A DNA stretch of 64,000 bases from Dyadobacter sp. CY343 (GTDB taxonomy: Bacteria; Bacteroidota; Bacteroidia; Cytophagales; Spirosomataceae): NCBI RefSeq assembly GCF_021390335.1, contig NZ_JAJUXK010000006.1:248001-312000 (forward strand), in the 5' to 3' direction. Below the pieces are notes generated by a model. That model saw nothing but the letters and a program-made list of their open reading frames with translations. It did not search any database and was not told where the DNA came from. Below, in pieces: positions 43,557 through 52,744 of this stretch; within the stretch, counting starts at the first letter, position 1; each line of letters begins with the position of its first letter. Both the position numbers and the translations under genes were made by a program.

Positions 43557-44303
43557 TCAGCGCTCCATCTCCCTGAGGAGCTTATTGGAGAAGAGAAATT
43601 CTTTCAGTTCGGGTACATCGGTTTTGATAATATCGGAACTAATTCCTTCCCACAATTTATCTCCCTGATACAAAAACATAATATTCTGCCCGATCTCCAT
43701 CACAGAGTTCATATCGTGGGTAATAATAATTGTGGTAATCTGATATTCTTCTGTGATTTCTTTGATCAGCTCATCGATTTTAACCGAAGTCAATGGATCG
43801 AGACCTGAGTTGGGTTCGTCGCAAAACAGGTACATCGGGTTCATAACGATCGCCCGGGCAATGCCTACCCGTTTTTTCATCCCGCCGCTGATCTCCGAAG
43901 GCATTCTTTTGGCGGCAGCTTCCAAACCTACGCGCTGCAAGCAGAATGCAACCCGGTCCTGCTTTTCCTGAACGCTCTGGTCCGTCAGCATATCCAATGG
44001 AAACCGCACGTTTTCTTCGACTGTTTTAGAATCAAAAAGCGCCCCGCCCTGGAAAAGTACGCCCATTTCACGGCGGATCGATTGCTGCACTTCTTTATCG
44101 CTGTTGTAAAAATCACGGCCATTGTAAAGCACATTCCCCTTGTCGGGTTTCACGAGGCCGATCATGCATTTCAGTAAAACGCTTTTCCCGGTACCACTGC
44201 CTCCGATAATCAGGTTTGTTTCCCCTTTTTTAAAAGTGGAAGTGATTCCCTTTAAAACCTCTTTACCATTGAAAGACTTGCTGATATTATTTATTTCAAT
44301 CAT
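43557..44303 (-). CDS. mlaF: ABC transporter ATP-binding protein, MlaF type
   Basis: A 248-residue ATPase with Walker A GGSGTGKSVLLK, the signature ISGGMKKRVGIARA, Walker B YLFCDEPNSGLDP and the H-loop in IIITHDM. The sequence around the signature and the long C-terminal tail match MlaF/Mkl, which drives phospholipid transport between the inner and outer membranes. The permease gene precedes it by 27 bp on the same strand. An MlaD-type substrate-binding gene is not adjacent. Confidence 0.9.
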   Translation of the reverse strand: MIEINNISKSFNGKEVLKGITSTFKKGETNLIIGGSGTGKSVLLKCMIGLVKPDKGNVLYNGRDFYNSDKEVQQSIRREMGVLFQGGALFDSKTVEENVRFPLDMLTDQSVQEKQDRVAFCLQRVGLEAAAKRMPSEISGGMKKRVGIARAIVMNPMYLFCDEPNSGLDPLTSVKIDELIKEITEEYQITTIIITHDMNSVMEIGQNIMFLYQGDKLWEGISSDIIKTDVPELKEFLFSNKLLREMER

Positions 44304-44330
44304 TGTCTACAAAAATGAGCGGTCGGGTGA

Positions 44331-45059
44331 TTACAGAAGCAATTGCGCAAGCAGGTAATCTGCAACCAAAACAGAAATACAGCTATTTGTAACCGCACCC
44401 GTGCTCGCTTTCCCTACTTCCAATGCGCCGCCTTGTGTGAAATAACCCTTGAATGAAGATATTGTCGCAATCAGAAAACCGAAAACAAACGGTTTTACAC
44501 ACATAAAAAAGATATTATACGGAACAAAAGAATCCCGGATACCATTCAGATAATCCCTCTCCGTGATCACTCCCGTCAATGTTCCTGCCATGTAACCGCC
44601 GAAAATATTTAAAAACCCGGCGAAAATAACGAGCATAGGAAACGTCAGCATCGCAGCTATCACCTTTGGCAAAACTAAATAAGACGCTGAGTTAATGCCC
44701 ATTACTTCCAATGCGTCCACCTGCTCGGTGATCCGCATGGTACCCAGCTCACTGGCGATATTGGAGCCTACTTTTCCCGCGAGAACGATACAGGTAATGG
44801 TCGGCGCAAGTTCAAGTATAGACATATCGCGCACGATCAATGCCACCGTGGAGATAGGGATGATCGGACTGACGAGGTTATATGCAGTTTGAATACATGA
44901 AACCGCCCCGATAAATGTGGAAACGATAGCTACAATGAAAACAGAACTCACCCCGATGCCCACGCACTCTTCCATCAGCCGCCGCCAGTAAACCGACAGC
45001 TTTTCTCCCTTCCCGAAGAGCATTCCTAAAAAAATAAAGTATTTCCCGATTACGGACAT
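44331..45059 (-). CDS. mlaE: ABC transporter permease, MlaE type
   Basis: A 242-residue membrane protein from ATG 45059 (MSVIGKYFIFLG); a TTG six codons upstream is also in frame. About five or six helices are present with the MlaE signature ELGTMRITEQVDALEVMGIN in the middle. It forms the membrane channel of a lipid-transport ABC system with the following ATPase. Divergent from the SDR gene across 60 bp. Confidence 0.9.
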   Translation of the reverse strand: MSVIGKYFIFLGMLFGKGEKLSVYWRRLMEECVGIGVSSVFIVAIVSTFIGAVSCIQTAYNLVSPIIPISTVALIVRDMSILELAPTITCIVLAGKVGSNIASELGTMRITEQVDALEVMGINSASYLVLPKVIAAMLTFPMLVIFAGFLNIFGGYMAGTLTGVITERDYLNGIRDSFVPYNIFFMCVKPFVFGFLIATISSFKGYFTQGGALEVGKASTGAVTNSCISVLVADYLLAQLLL

Positions 45060-45119
45060 AATCTTAATAGTATTCAATATTTTCGGGAAAATTAGGCAAA
45101 AAAAGAAGCATTCAGAAAA

Positions 45120-45830
45120 ATGAATCCATTAGCGGTAGTTACCGGAGGAACAAAAGGAATCGGGCGGGCGGTAATTGAGCAATTTTCGGCGGAGGGATTT
45201 GATATTATTACCTGCGCAAGAAACGAAAACGACTTGCAGGAACTGAAAGAAGCACAGACTTCAAAATATCCGCATTCACAACTTTTCATATTCCGCGCCG
45301 ACCTGTCGGTAAAGGAGGAACTGCATGCATTTATTGATTTTATTAAATCGAAAAACCGTGCGGCAGACGTACTAATCAATAACACCGGCGTATTTATTCC
45401 AGGCCAGGTCCACAATGAGCCGGACGGGGTTTTGGAAAAGACGATCGAGACGAATGTGTACAGCGCATATTATCTCACACGGGCTCTTTTGCCGGAAATG
45501 ATGGACAGGAAAAAGGGGCATATTTTTACACTTTGCTCCACTGCCAGCATCATCGCATATCCCAACGGAGGCTCCTATTGCATCTCAAAATTTGCGCTTT
45601 ATGGTATGACAAAAGTGCTCCGGGAGGAAATGAAGCCGCATCAGGTAAAGGTCACCGCGGTACTTCCGGGCGCGACGCTTACTGATAGCTGGAAAGGCAC
45701 CACGTTGCCGGAAGACAGGTTTATTGACGCCAAAGATGTGGCGGAAGCAATCTGGTCAACCTATTCACTTTCGGGGCGCACGGTAGTAGAGGAAATTTTG
45801 ATCCGGCCACAGCTGGGAGACCTTGATTGA
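45120..45830 (+). CDS. Short-chain dehydrogenase/reductase
   Basis: A 236-residue classical SDR. It has the NAD(P)-binding TGGTKGIGRAV near the start, NNTG in DVLINNTGVFI, and the catalytic triad with Ser in FTLCSTASI and Tyr/Lys in YCISKFAL. The basic residue pattern after the second strand (CARNEND) hints at NADPH. The substrate is unknown. It stands alone between MlaE and the ROK kinase. Confidence 0.88.
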   Translation: MNPLAVVTGGTKGIGRAVIEQFSAEGFDIITCARNENDLQELKEAQTSKYPHSQLFIFRADLSVKEELHAFIDFIKSKNRAADVLINNTGVFIPGQVHNEPDGVLEKTIETNVYSAYYLTRALLPEMMDRKKGHIFTLCSTASIIAYPNGGSYCISKFALYGMTKVLREEMKPHQVKVTAVLPGATLTDSWKGTTLPEDRFIDAKDVAEAIWSTYSLSGRTVVEEILIRPQLGDLD

Positions 45831-45902
45831 TAGTGTACGTAGCGCAATTTTTACTAAATTGCCACATTTTTAAAATTATTTATTAAACCTCTAACTTGTT
45901 TC

Positions 45903-46811
45903 ATGGAACAATACCTCGGCATAGACGTGGGCGGTACTAACGTAAAAATGGGAATCGTTGACGCTACGGATGGGAGAATTTCAAATTTTTACAGCCATGA
46001 TACCGCCAGCTGGCGCACCTCAGGACATTTTATAGAACGTTTAGGTGATGCGATCGCATTGCAGCTTGTCGAATATCCCGAGGTAAAGAAGGTAGGAATC
46101 GGTGTTCCGGGGCTCACAACCCGAGATAGAACTACACTGATCGAAATCACTGCAATTCCTGAAATTGACGGTATCGCAATCGTTCCTGACCTGAAAACAA
46201 GATTTCCAAATCACGACTTTTATCTGGAAAATGACGCCAACGCAGCTGCTTTGGGCGAATATTATTTTGGAGAAGACAAACTTCCTGAGGACTACATTTT
46301 CGTAACACTCGGTACCGGAATCGGCGGCGCGGCTATTATTGACAAGAAAGTATTCAAAGGCGGCGGCGGTAACGCGATGGAACCCGGGCACGTACCTTCG
46401 AAAAACGGCAAAGTTTTAGAGCGGAATATTGGCAAAAAGGAACTGCTTGACCTCGCCAATACCATGCGCGCCAACTATACAGGTACCACACAGTTACCAG
46501 CAGACGGTACTATTTCTACCACCGGCCTGGTTGCTGCGGCTTCCGGCGGCGATGAACTTGCAAAGCAGGTTTTCACTGAAATGGGCTACCTGCTCGGCGA
46601 AGGTTTGGTTTCAATGGTGCGTATCCTCGACATTACAACTATTTTGATCGGCGGTGGTATTTCTGCTTCGTTTGAATTTATTTTGCCCGCCATTAACGAA
46701 CGTTTCAAATACTGGCTAACTCCATATTATTTGAAAACCATTACAGTGAAACGCGCTACCTTAGCAAATGATGCGGGTCTGCTTGGCGCTGCTTCCTTGT
46801 GTTTTGACTAA
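45903..46811 (+). CDS. ROK-family sugar kinase lacking the zinc-cysteine motif
   Basis: A 302-residue ROK protein with the ATP-binding GIDVGGTNVKMG and the catalytic aspartate D111 in LENDANAAALGEY. GTGIGGAAI and the EPGH segment (E160, H163) are kept. The usual CxCGxxGCxE zinc motif that should follow is replaced by SKNGKVLERNIGKKELL, with no cysteine. ROK kinases phosphorylate glucose or related sugars; a repressor role is excluded by the absence of an N-terminal DNA-binding domain. The substrate is uncertain. Confidence 0.86.
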   Translation: MEQYLGIDVGGTNVKMGIVDATDGRISNFYSHDTASWRTSGHFIERLGDAIALQLVEYPEVKKVGIGVPGLTTRDRTTLIEITAIPEIDGIAIVPDLKTRFPNHDFYLENDANAAALGEYYFGEDKLPEDYIFVTLGTGIGGAAIIDKKVFKGGGGNAMEPGHVPSKNGKVLERNIGKKELLDLANTMRANYTGTTQLPADGTISTTGLVAAASGGDELAKQVFTEMGYLLGEGLVSMVRILDITTILIGGGISASFEFILPAINERFKYWLTPYYLKTITVKRATLANDAGLLGAASLCFD

Positions 46812-46861
46812 GAAAAGAGCCATTTAAAATAAAAATATCAATTCTAGGCATTTAATTCCGG

Positions 46862-47572
46862 ATGAAATTATCAGTAATAGTTCCTGCTTACAACGAAGAA
46901 AAAACAATCTGGAAAGTACTGGATAAGCTTAAATCTGTTGAATTAATAAGTGGCTTTCAAAAAGAAATTGTGATCGTGAACGATTGCTCTTCGGACAATA
47001 CGGAGGGAGTCGCGCAGCGGTTTATCACCGAAAACCCACAATTAGAGATCAGCTACTATCGCCACGAGGTCAATCAGGGGAAAGGCGCTGCATTGCATAC
47101 AGGCTTTCGCCGGGCAACGGGCGATTATATTATCGTGCAGGATGCAGATCTTGAATATGATCCGCAGGAGTTTAATATTTTGTTAAAACCGGTTGTCGAC
47201 GGATATGCCGATGTGGTTTACGGTTCCCGCTTTATGGGAGGGCGGCCGCACCGGATCCTTTTCTTCTGGCACACGATCGGCAACAAATTCCTGACGTTTC
47301 TGAGCAATATGTTTACCAATCTGAATCTCACAGATATGGAAACATGTTACAAGCTATTCCGCTCAGATCTACTGAAAAACCTTTCACTCCACGAAAAAAG
47401 ATTTGGTTTTGAGCCTGAGGTAACTGCGAAAATATCCAAGATTCCCAAGATCAGAATTTACGAAGTAGGTGTATCTTATTATGGTCGTACCTACGAAGAA
47501 GGGAAGAAAATCAACTGGAAAGACGGTTTCCGCGCCTTGTATTGCATTGTTCGGTACGGGCTGGGAAGTTAA
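46862..47572 (+). CDS. Family 2 glycosyltransferase
   Basis: A 236-residue GT-A glycosyltransferase. SVIVPAYNEEKTI opens the nucleotide-sugar fold, IVQDADLEYDP holds the DxD-type metal motif, and the QGKGAALHTGFR segment is typical of dolichyl- or polyprenyl-phosphate sugar synthases. It has no C-terminal membrane anchor. It may provide lipid-linked sugar for membrane glycosyltransferases such as the ALG10-like protein further on. It follows the ROK gene by 50 bp. Confidence 0.9.
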   Translation: MKLSVIVPAYNEEKTIWKVLDKLKSVELISGFQKEIVIVNDCSSDNTEGVAQRFITENPQLEISYYRHEVNQGKGAALHTGFRRATGDYIIVQDADLEYDPQEFNILLKPVVDGYADVVYGSRFMGGRPHRILFFWHTIGNKFLTFLSNMFTNLNLTDMETCYKLFRSDLLKNLSLHEKRFGFEPEVTAKISKIPKIRIYEVGVSYYGRTYEEGKKINWKDGFRALYCIVRYGLGS

Positions 47573-47611
47573 GGTTCTTGTCAGGTAAATATTTAAAGTA
47601 CGAATAGAAAC

Positions 47612-47642
47612 GCCGGATTCCTGATCAGTTTCCGGCATTTTT
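47612..47642 (+). terminator. Terminator after the GT2 gene
   Basis: GCCGGA (47612-47617) and TCCGGC (47631-47636) form a stem, followed by ATTTTTG. Confidence 0.6.
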
Positions 47643-47719
47643 GTTTGTACGATCTTGAAAAAATGGACTCAGATCGAAACGTCCGGTTCTATACGTTATC
47701 CGATATACGTTAGCCGGAA

Positions 47720-49717
47720 CTATTGCTTGATGATTTTTTGGCTGATCGGATTCTTCCCTGACTGATCAACTGATAGGATATAAAGTCCCGCGGGTAGGAA
47801 AGTTACATTGGCTTGATAATGATTTTCAGACTTCAATTCCGCTGAATGCACCGCTTTTCCTGCCGCATTAAAAAGCGATATCGTTCCAGTGACAGGATTT
47901 CTAAACTCAACACTCAGAAAATCAGCAACAGGATTTGGGTATATCTTCCAAAACAACGCATTTCCCGAAGGCTCAACCGAAAGCAGCGGAAGCATCTTCA
48001 CGGAAGTAGTTTTTACCTGAGATTCCGAAGCTTTGCTAAATGCCTGAATGCGATAGCTGTACGTTTCGTCGGGAGCTACATTTTTATCTTCGTAAGAAAG
48101 TGCTTTCCCGTCATAATCCTCAACCGGAGCATAGCCAGCATCTCCCGGACCTTTTCTTTCGAAAACGAAACTTTCAGCACCGGCTGATTCCCAAGAAACA
48201 ATTACAGTTCCTGCATCAGACTCTTTTGCTTCGAAGACAGGAAATATCAGTGCATCCGCAATAGCAAGCTCCTGGAATGAAAATGCGCCGAGGTCGCGCT
48301 TATTTTTCAAAAACGGTCCATAGTAGGTATCGACTTTCTCACCTTTGTAAGCGGGCAAATATGTTAGTTTCTTCGCTGCTGAGGCACTATTTAATTTTAA
48401 TGTAACAATATTCCCGCTGGCTGTACCGGAGGCAATATCCGCTGGTTTGGTCTCATCACCGTCAAAGAAAAAGACGTCTTTCAGACCTTTCAGGAACTTA
48501 GAACCTTTTACATCCTCCACGAGCGTATCTTTTGGCCACACCAAACTTTGTCCTGCGTCGAAATAAAGCTTGATCTCATCCTTTTTCTCAGAAGAATAGA
48601 ACACTTTCTGCACATCCGGACAAGCGACATTGCTGGTGTCGGTAGATCCGTAATACATTGGCTGGATAAATTCAAAGAACCTTCTTCCCATTTCCTGGTA
48701 GCCCGCCAAACTGTAATGGATACCGTCAAATCCGGGCATTCCATTTACATTGAAATGGTCCGTTTTGGGATAGATATATTTCGTTTTCCGCTGAAACTCG
48801 CGGATTTTACCGGCTTCATAAAACGGATTGAACAAAACCGGAATCTGTACGACAATGTATTTTTCTACCTCAGGATAGTCCGTTTGCCAGTATTTGAAAA
48901 GTTTATCATACTGCTGGTCATAATTTTTAATATCCTCAATCGCCTCCTGCTCACCCTGGTACCAGAAAAATGCGCGGATACGCTTTGGCCTCGCCGCTTT
49001 GATTCTTCGGTAAAGAAGCCCATATAAGGTAGCCGAGGCAGGATCCTGCGCGTTTCTATCCACGTGGTAGGAAATATAGGAACCTGGCAAAGCGCCATTG
49101 ATCACGCAGGTAGGGATACTGTCTTTTTCGAGAATCCGTTTTTGCAATTCGACTCCCCAAGCGCCGGCATAGGGCCACGACCAGGAGGAAGGAATCCACA
49201 AAGTATCGCCAATTCCTATTGACGGATCCCCGTCAGGAATGCGGGCGATGGTACGCGCGTATTTGTTTGTCCAGCTTCCAAAGTGTGTGGCAGCTGCATT
49301 GGATTGGCCGCTGATTACATAAAAATCTCCTGCTACCACATCGGTTCGCTTGACGATCAGCACCGAATCCGCGGATTTGCAGGCATAAACGGCAAAATCA
49401 TAATCAGCCATTTCTGCTTTGATCGTCGGTTTCATGTCGAATGAAGCCGAGCTCTGTCCGCCGTAAATCAGCGTATCCTTGTGATAACCAATGCGTTTGT
49501 TGTTTCGGAAAGTAACCACTGACATGTGTTCCCAGCCCGTCGCTTCGATCTTTCCTGCAATCTGTACTTCGGCAGTATTGTCATCTTCCCGCGCATACAG
49601 CTGCATATCTTTCGGGAGGTTATTAAATGCGACTGCAAAAAATCGCTGACCGGATGCTATTTGCGAGCTAAAAATCAGCAGCAACAGCAAAGTGAAAAGT
49701 TTGTGTGTAAAATTCAT
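47720..49717 (-). CDS. Secreted SGNH/sialate O-acetylesterase-like protein with type A T9SS tail
   Basis: A 665-residue protein starting at ATG 49717, with signal peptide MNFTHKLFTLLLLLIFSS. The esterase fold is marked by VISGQSNAAATHFGSW (GQSN nucleophile block) and the late FDGIHYSLAGYQEMG, where D and H complete the triad. A fibronectin-III-like unit follows. The last ~85 residues (FWKIYPNPVADFLSVEFR...SQKIIKQ) are a Bacteroidota secretion tail of type A. It probably removes acetyl groups from exported glycans. It is transcribed singly. Confidence 0.87.
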   Translation of the reverse strand: MNFTHKLFTLLLLLIFSSQIASGQRFFAVAFNNLPKDMQLYAREDDNTAEVQIAGKIEATGWEHMSVVTFRNNKRIGYHKDTLIYGGQSSASFDMKPTIKAEMADYDFAVYACKSADSVLIVKRTDVVAGDFYVISGQSNAAATHFGSWTNKYARTIARIPDGDPSIGIGDTLWIPSSWSWPYAGAWGVELQKRILEKDSIPTCVINGALPGSYISYHVDRNAQDPASATLYGLLYRRIKAARPKRIRAFFWYQGEQEAIEDIKNYDQQYDKLFKYWQTDYPEVEKYIVVQIPVLFNPFYEAGKIREFQRKTKYIYPKTDHFNVNGMPGFDGIHYSLAGYQEMGRRFFEFIQPMYYGSTDTSNVACPDVQKVFYSSEKKDEIKLYFDAGQSLVWPKDTLVEDVKGSKFLKGLKDVFFFDGDETKPADIASGTASGNIVTLKLNSASAAKKLTYLPAYKGEKVDTYYGPFLKNKRDLGAFSFQELAIADALIFPVFEAKESDAGTVIVSWESAGAESFVFERKGPGDAGYAPVEDYDGKALSYEDKNVAPDETYSYRIQAFSKASESQVKTTSVKMLPLLSVEPSGNALFWKIYPNPVADFLSVEFRNPVTGTISLFNAAGKAVHSAELKSENHYQANVTFLPAGLYILSVDQSGKNPISQKIIKQ

Positions 49718-49770
49718 CTCATTCAAAAACTCTGGTAGTTCTAAAATGTATTATCAATAATCTAATTCTA

Positions 49771-50988
49771 TTACTTGCTGCTCAATGCCAGTTCCTCCGA
49801 CCTGGAAAGAGACCAATGTGCATCAAACATTGCAAGAAACCACAATGCCATGATAACCGGCAAGGAATATTTATCCCACGACAGCTGTGCTTTACCCAAC
49901 AGCAAAATATTGAATGCGACCATCCAGCTGGCGAGATTAAAATGAGGCGAGAAAAACCGCATTAAAGTGATCAGTGCCAGTAACCCGAAACAGATTTGCT
50001 TCAATAGCCCACTTATCCCCACAGTCATAAAAGCCTGATCTATATAACCCAGATATGGCCACGTAAAGTATGGATTGTAAGCCTGTTTGGCAGGAAAGAA
50101 GAATATGATGGACGCGATCAGCAGAATGAAGCCGATAAATAACTTAGGATATACCCTTGGAAACCGAACCAGGTAACGCAGCTTTCCAGTCACCAACATT
50201 TCAGGGATCACATAATATACCGCGATCACGACCGAGGAATACAGCAGGTAACCGAAATTGTATTGGACCAGCTTATCAGAATCATAATGCTGCTGCGCCA
50301 TCACGGCGGCCGGCGCCGGGCCTTTCCATAAAATCACCCAGGGTACAATGCTCAACACAGCCAAAACATAGTACAGCCAGGTTTTTTCATTGAAAATACT
50401 TTTTATAAGCAAACCAATATCAGTAGTCTTTTTGAACCGTTCGAAAATTTCATAAGCAACAACAGCGGCCGGAAAAGCAAGCATATATTGCCGGCAGCAC
50501 ACCGCGGCGATGAACAATAGCATTCCCGCCCAATGCGCGCGTTTCAAATAAGCCACGGTCCCGGCGAGTACAAAAAACATCGCGAAAATGTCCGTGTAAT
50601 AGTAAACGCTGACGAGGTAATAGTTGGGGAAAAGCAGCAATCCGGCCAGACAAAGCCAGAAACGCCTACTCTGGCCGGGGCTATTCCACACGAAAAGCAT
50701 AAGTAATGCAAAGCTTGTGAATGCAGTGAGCAACCGCAGCGGCTGAATATTCTCACCAAACAAGTTAACAACCCAGCCTCCCAGAATAAACGGAATAGGT
50801 GTATTGAGCTCATTATAGCTTTTCAGCAGGTCGAGCGAAGGAACAGGTTCGTTGCTGAAAAAGATCGCGGCAGGCAGATAGTGGAATTCATCCTGGTATA
50901 ACCCTACTGTAAATCTGTCTTTTATAAAAAAAACCGCGACGAAAAGTGCGACAAGAAATATAGTTACGTAAAGCTTTCTTGAATTCAT
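49771..50988 (-). CDS. Multi-pass glycosyltransferase, DIE2/ALG10-like
   Basis: A 405-residue membrane protein with about ten helices. Its first loop holds D33, E34 and H36 in GLYQDEFHYLPA, followed by NTPIPF at residues 62-67, YYTDIF at 130-135 and CCRQYM at 164-169. These four features in this order recall the eukaryotic ALG10/DIE2 alpha-1,2-glucosyltransferase (DEPFH, TTPPG, YYTD, RQTN), as I remember that family. It may use a polyprenyl-phosphate sugar donor. Alternatively it is simply a GT39/GT83-like protein. It stands 3 bp from murB on the same strand, so they share a transcript. Confidence 0.7.
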   Translation of the reverse strand: MNSRKLYVTIFLVALFVAVFFIKDRFTVGLYQDEFHYLPAAIFFSNEPVPSLDLLKSYNELNTPIPFILGGWVVNLFGENIQPLRLLTAFTSFALLMLFVWNSPGQSRRFWLCLAGLLLFPNYYLVSVYYYTDIFAMFFVLAGTVAYLKRAHWAGMLLFIAAVCCRQYMLAFPAAVVAYEIFERFKKTTDIGLLIKSIFNEKTWLYYVLAVLSIVPWVILWKGPAPAAVMAQQHYDSDKLVQYNFGYLLYSSVVIAVYYVIPEMLVTGKLRYLVRFPRVYPKLFIGFILLIASIIFFFPAKQAYNPYFTWPYLGYIDQAFMTVGISGLLKQICFGLLALITLMRFFSPHFNLASWMVAFNILLLGKAQLSWDKYSLPVIMALWFLAMFDAHWSLSRSEELALSSK

Positions 50989-50991
50989 AAA

Positions 50992-52008
50992 TCAAATGAA
51001 ATTAACCTCTGCATTCAGGGAGATCCCAAATTTAGATTTTACAGACTCCTGGATTTGCTCGGACAACTGTTTGATTTCGTGACCGGTACCACCTCCGTAG
51101 TTGACAAGCACAAGCGCCTGCTTTTCGTGGACACCTACATTGCCTGTCCGGTAACCTTTCCAGCCCGCCTGCTCGATCAGCCAGCCCGCAGGCACTTTCA
51201 CAGTCTGATTATCAACAGGATAACCTGGTATATTAGGATTGTTTTTTCTCAATTCTTCAAATACTCCAACTGGAATTTCCGGGTTCTTAAAAAAGCTGCC
51301 CGCGTTGCCTATTTTGGCAGGATCGGGCAGTTTGCTGCGCCTGATCTGCATGATCGCCTCGCTCACATCGCGGATCGTCGGCTCGGTGACGTTCATTTCA
51401 AGCAGCGTTTTCTGCACATCGCCGTAACCTACATTGAGATTTGGTTTTTTAGACAAAATAAAATTGACGCCTGTAATCACATATTGATCTTTCACCTCTT
51501 TCTTGAAAATGCTTTCGCGATAGCCAAAGCGGCATTCTTCTTTCGAAAATATCCTGGTTTCGCCCGATTCTATGGAAACTGCCTCGACAGATTCGATGAC
51601 ATTTTTCACCTCAACTCCGTAAGCACCAATGTTTTGCATGGGCGCGGCGCCGACACTTCCGGGAATCAGCGAGAGGTTTTCCACGCCGGCATAACCGTTT
51701 TCCACACAATACATCACGAATGCATGCCAGCCTTCGCCGGCGCCAACTTTCAGCCAGATATTGGCTTCATCTTCACTGATCTTCTCGATTCCAGTGATCT
51801 GCACGTGAAGTACGAGGGCATTGATATTTTGGGTAAATAAGATATTACTGCCGCCGCCCAGAATAAATTTTGGCTTTTGTTTCCACTCGGGATCGGTCAG
51901 AATTGCCTTTAATTCCGTTAAAGAAGTGACCTCCGCAAAATAGCCCGCAGTCGACTCGAGGCCGAAAGTATTGTAATTGCGGAGCGGGTAATTGGCTTGA
52001 ATTTGCAT
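50992..52008 (-). CDS. murB: UDP-N-acetylenolpyruvoylglucosamine reductase
   Basis: A 338-residue cytoplasmic flavoenzyme that makes UDP-MurNAc for peptidoglycan. It shows the FAD-binding LGGGSNIL, the SLIPGSVGAAPMQNIGAYG region, the catalytic serine in GNAGSFFKNP, and a C-terminal HEKQALVLVNYG. Length and the central extension (type I MurB) fit the Gram-negative form. It is immediately upstream of the ALG10-like gene. Confidence 0.96.
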   Translation of the reverse strand: MQIQANYPLRNYNTFGLESTAGYFAEVTSLTELKAILTDPEWKQKPKFILGGGSNILFTQNINALVLHVQITGIEKISEDEANIWLKVGAGEGWHAFVMYCVENGYAGVENLSLIPGSVGAAPMQNIGAYGVEVKNVIESVEAVSIESGETRIFSKEECRFGYRESIFKKEVKDQYVITGVNFILSKKPNLNVGYGDVQKTLLEMNVTEPTIRDVSEAIMQIRRSKLPDPAKIGNAGSFFKNPEIPVGVFEELRKNNPNIPGYPVDNQTVKVPAGWLIEQAGWKGYRTGNVGVHEKQALVLVNYGGGTGHEIKQLSEQIQESVKSKFGISLNAEVNFI

Positions 52009-52085
52009 TGATAATGTGAATAACGTTGGTAAAGTTAGGTATTACATTCAAAACTATGTGGTATGGCGATTCATCCTTTTTTGCT

Positions 52086-52093
52086 TAAGTTTG
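52086..52093 (+). promoter_or_regulatory. Candidate -7 element for the SPOR lipoprotein gene
   Basis: TAAGTTTG fits TAnnTTTG 26 bp before the ATG at 52120. This also favours 52120 over the upstream ATG at 52063, which would lie ahead of the promoter. Confidence 0.4.
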
Positions 52094-52119
52094 CAGGTTC
52101 AGTCACCACTATTGGCTAT

Positions 52120-52686
52120 ATGAAGCTGAAAAAGAATCCCTTATTAGTATTGCTGCTTATCGTCCTCGCCGCTTCCGGCTGTGCTAAAAAGACGGTCGTG
52201 AGTGCTTCCAGCGGAGAGTATAAAGAGGATCTGTCAGCAGTGCGGCCGCGCTATGAATATGTTGAGCCGGTGTTCGAAAAACCGGAACCGGAAGCTGCGC
52301 CCAGGAAAAACACTGCACCAAAAACAGACGTCGATAAGCCGCTGTATGTCAATAAAAAACTGGAAACGGCGCTCGATACACTTTCAAAGCACAACAAATC
52401 TGTCCGGTACATCAATGGTTTTAGGATTCAAATCTATGTCGGCAATGTGCGGCAGGAAGCTGACGGAGCCAAAACTTATATTTACCAGACTTTTCCCGAC
52501 CTCAATCCATACGTTTCTTATTCTCAACCTACCTACCGCGTGAAGGTTGGGGATTTTATGTACCGAAGTGACGCAGAGCAATACCTTGATATGATCAAAG
52601 ACCAATACGCATCCGCAGTGATACTTGCCGATCGTGTTGATATCAAGAGAAGCCTCATGGTGAATCCATCTGCGGAAAGAAACTAA
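52120..52686 (+). CDS. SPOR-domain lipoprotein
   Basis: A 188-residue lipoprotein; the ATG at 52120 is chosen because the lipobox LAASGC (Cys21) then follows a proper signal sequence. A linker rich in Pro and Lys leads to a SPOR-like domain: RYINGFRIQIYVGNVRQEAD and YRVKVGDFMYRSDAEQYLDMIKD are the two repeat halves. SPOR domains bind denuded peptidoglycan, so this is likely a cell-envelope or division-site protein. The domain reading is by eye. Confidence 0.85.
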   Translation: MKLKKNPLLVLLLIVLAASGCAKKTVVSASSGEYKEDLSAVRPRYEYVEPVFEKPEPEAAPRKNTAPKTDVDKPLYVNKKLETALDTLSKHNKSVRYINGFRIQIYVGNVRQEADGAKTYIYQTFPDLNPYVSYSQPTYRVKVGDFMYRSDAEQYLDMIKDQYASAVILADRVDIKRSLMVNPSAERN

Positions 52687-52744
52687 TCGAATTTATCTGT
52701 TTAACACGGATTTTTTGTCCATTTATTCATTCTAGTAAGGCCTA

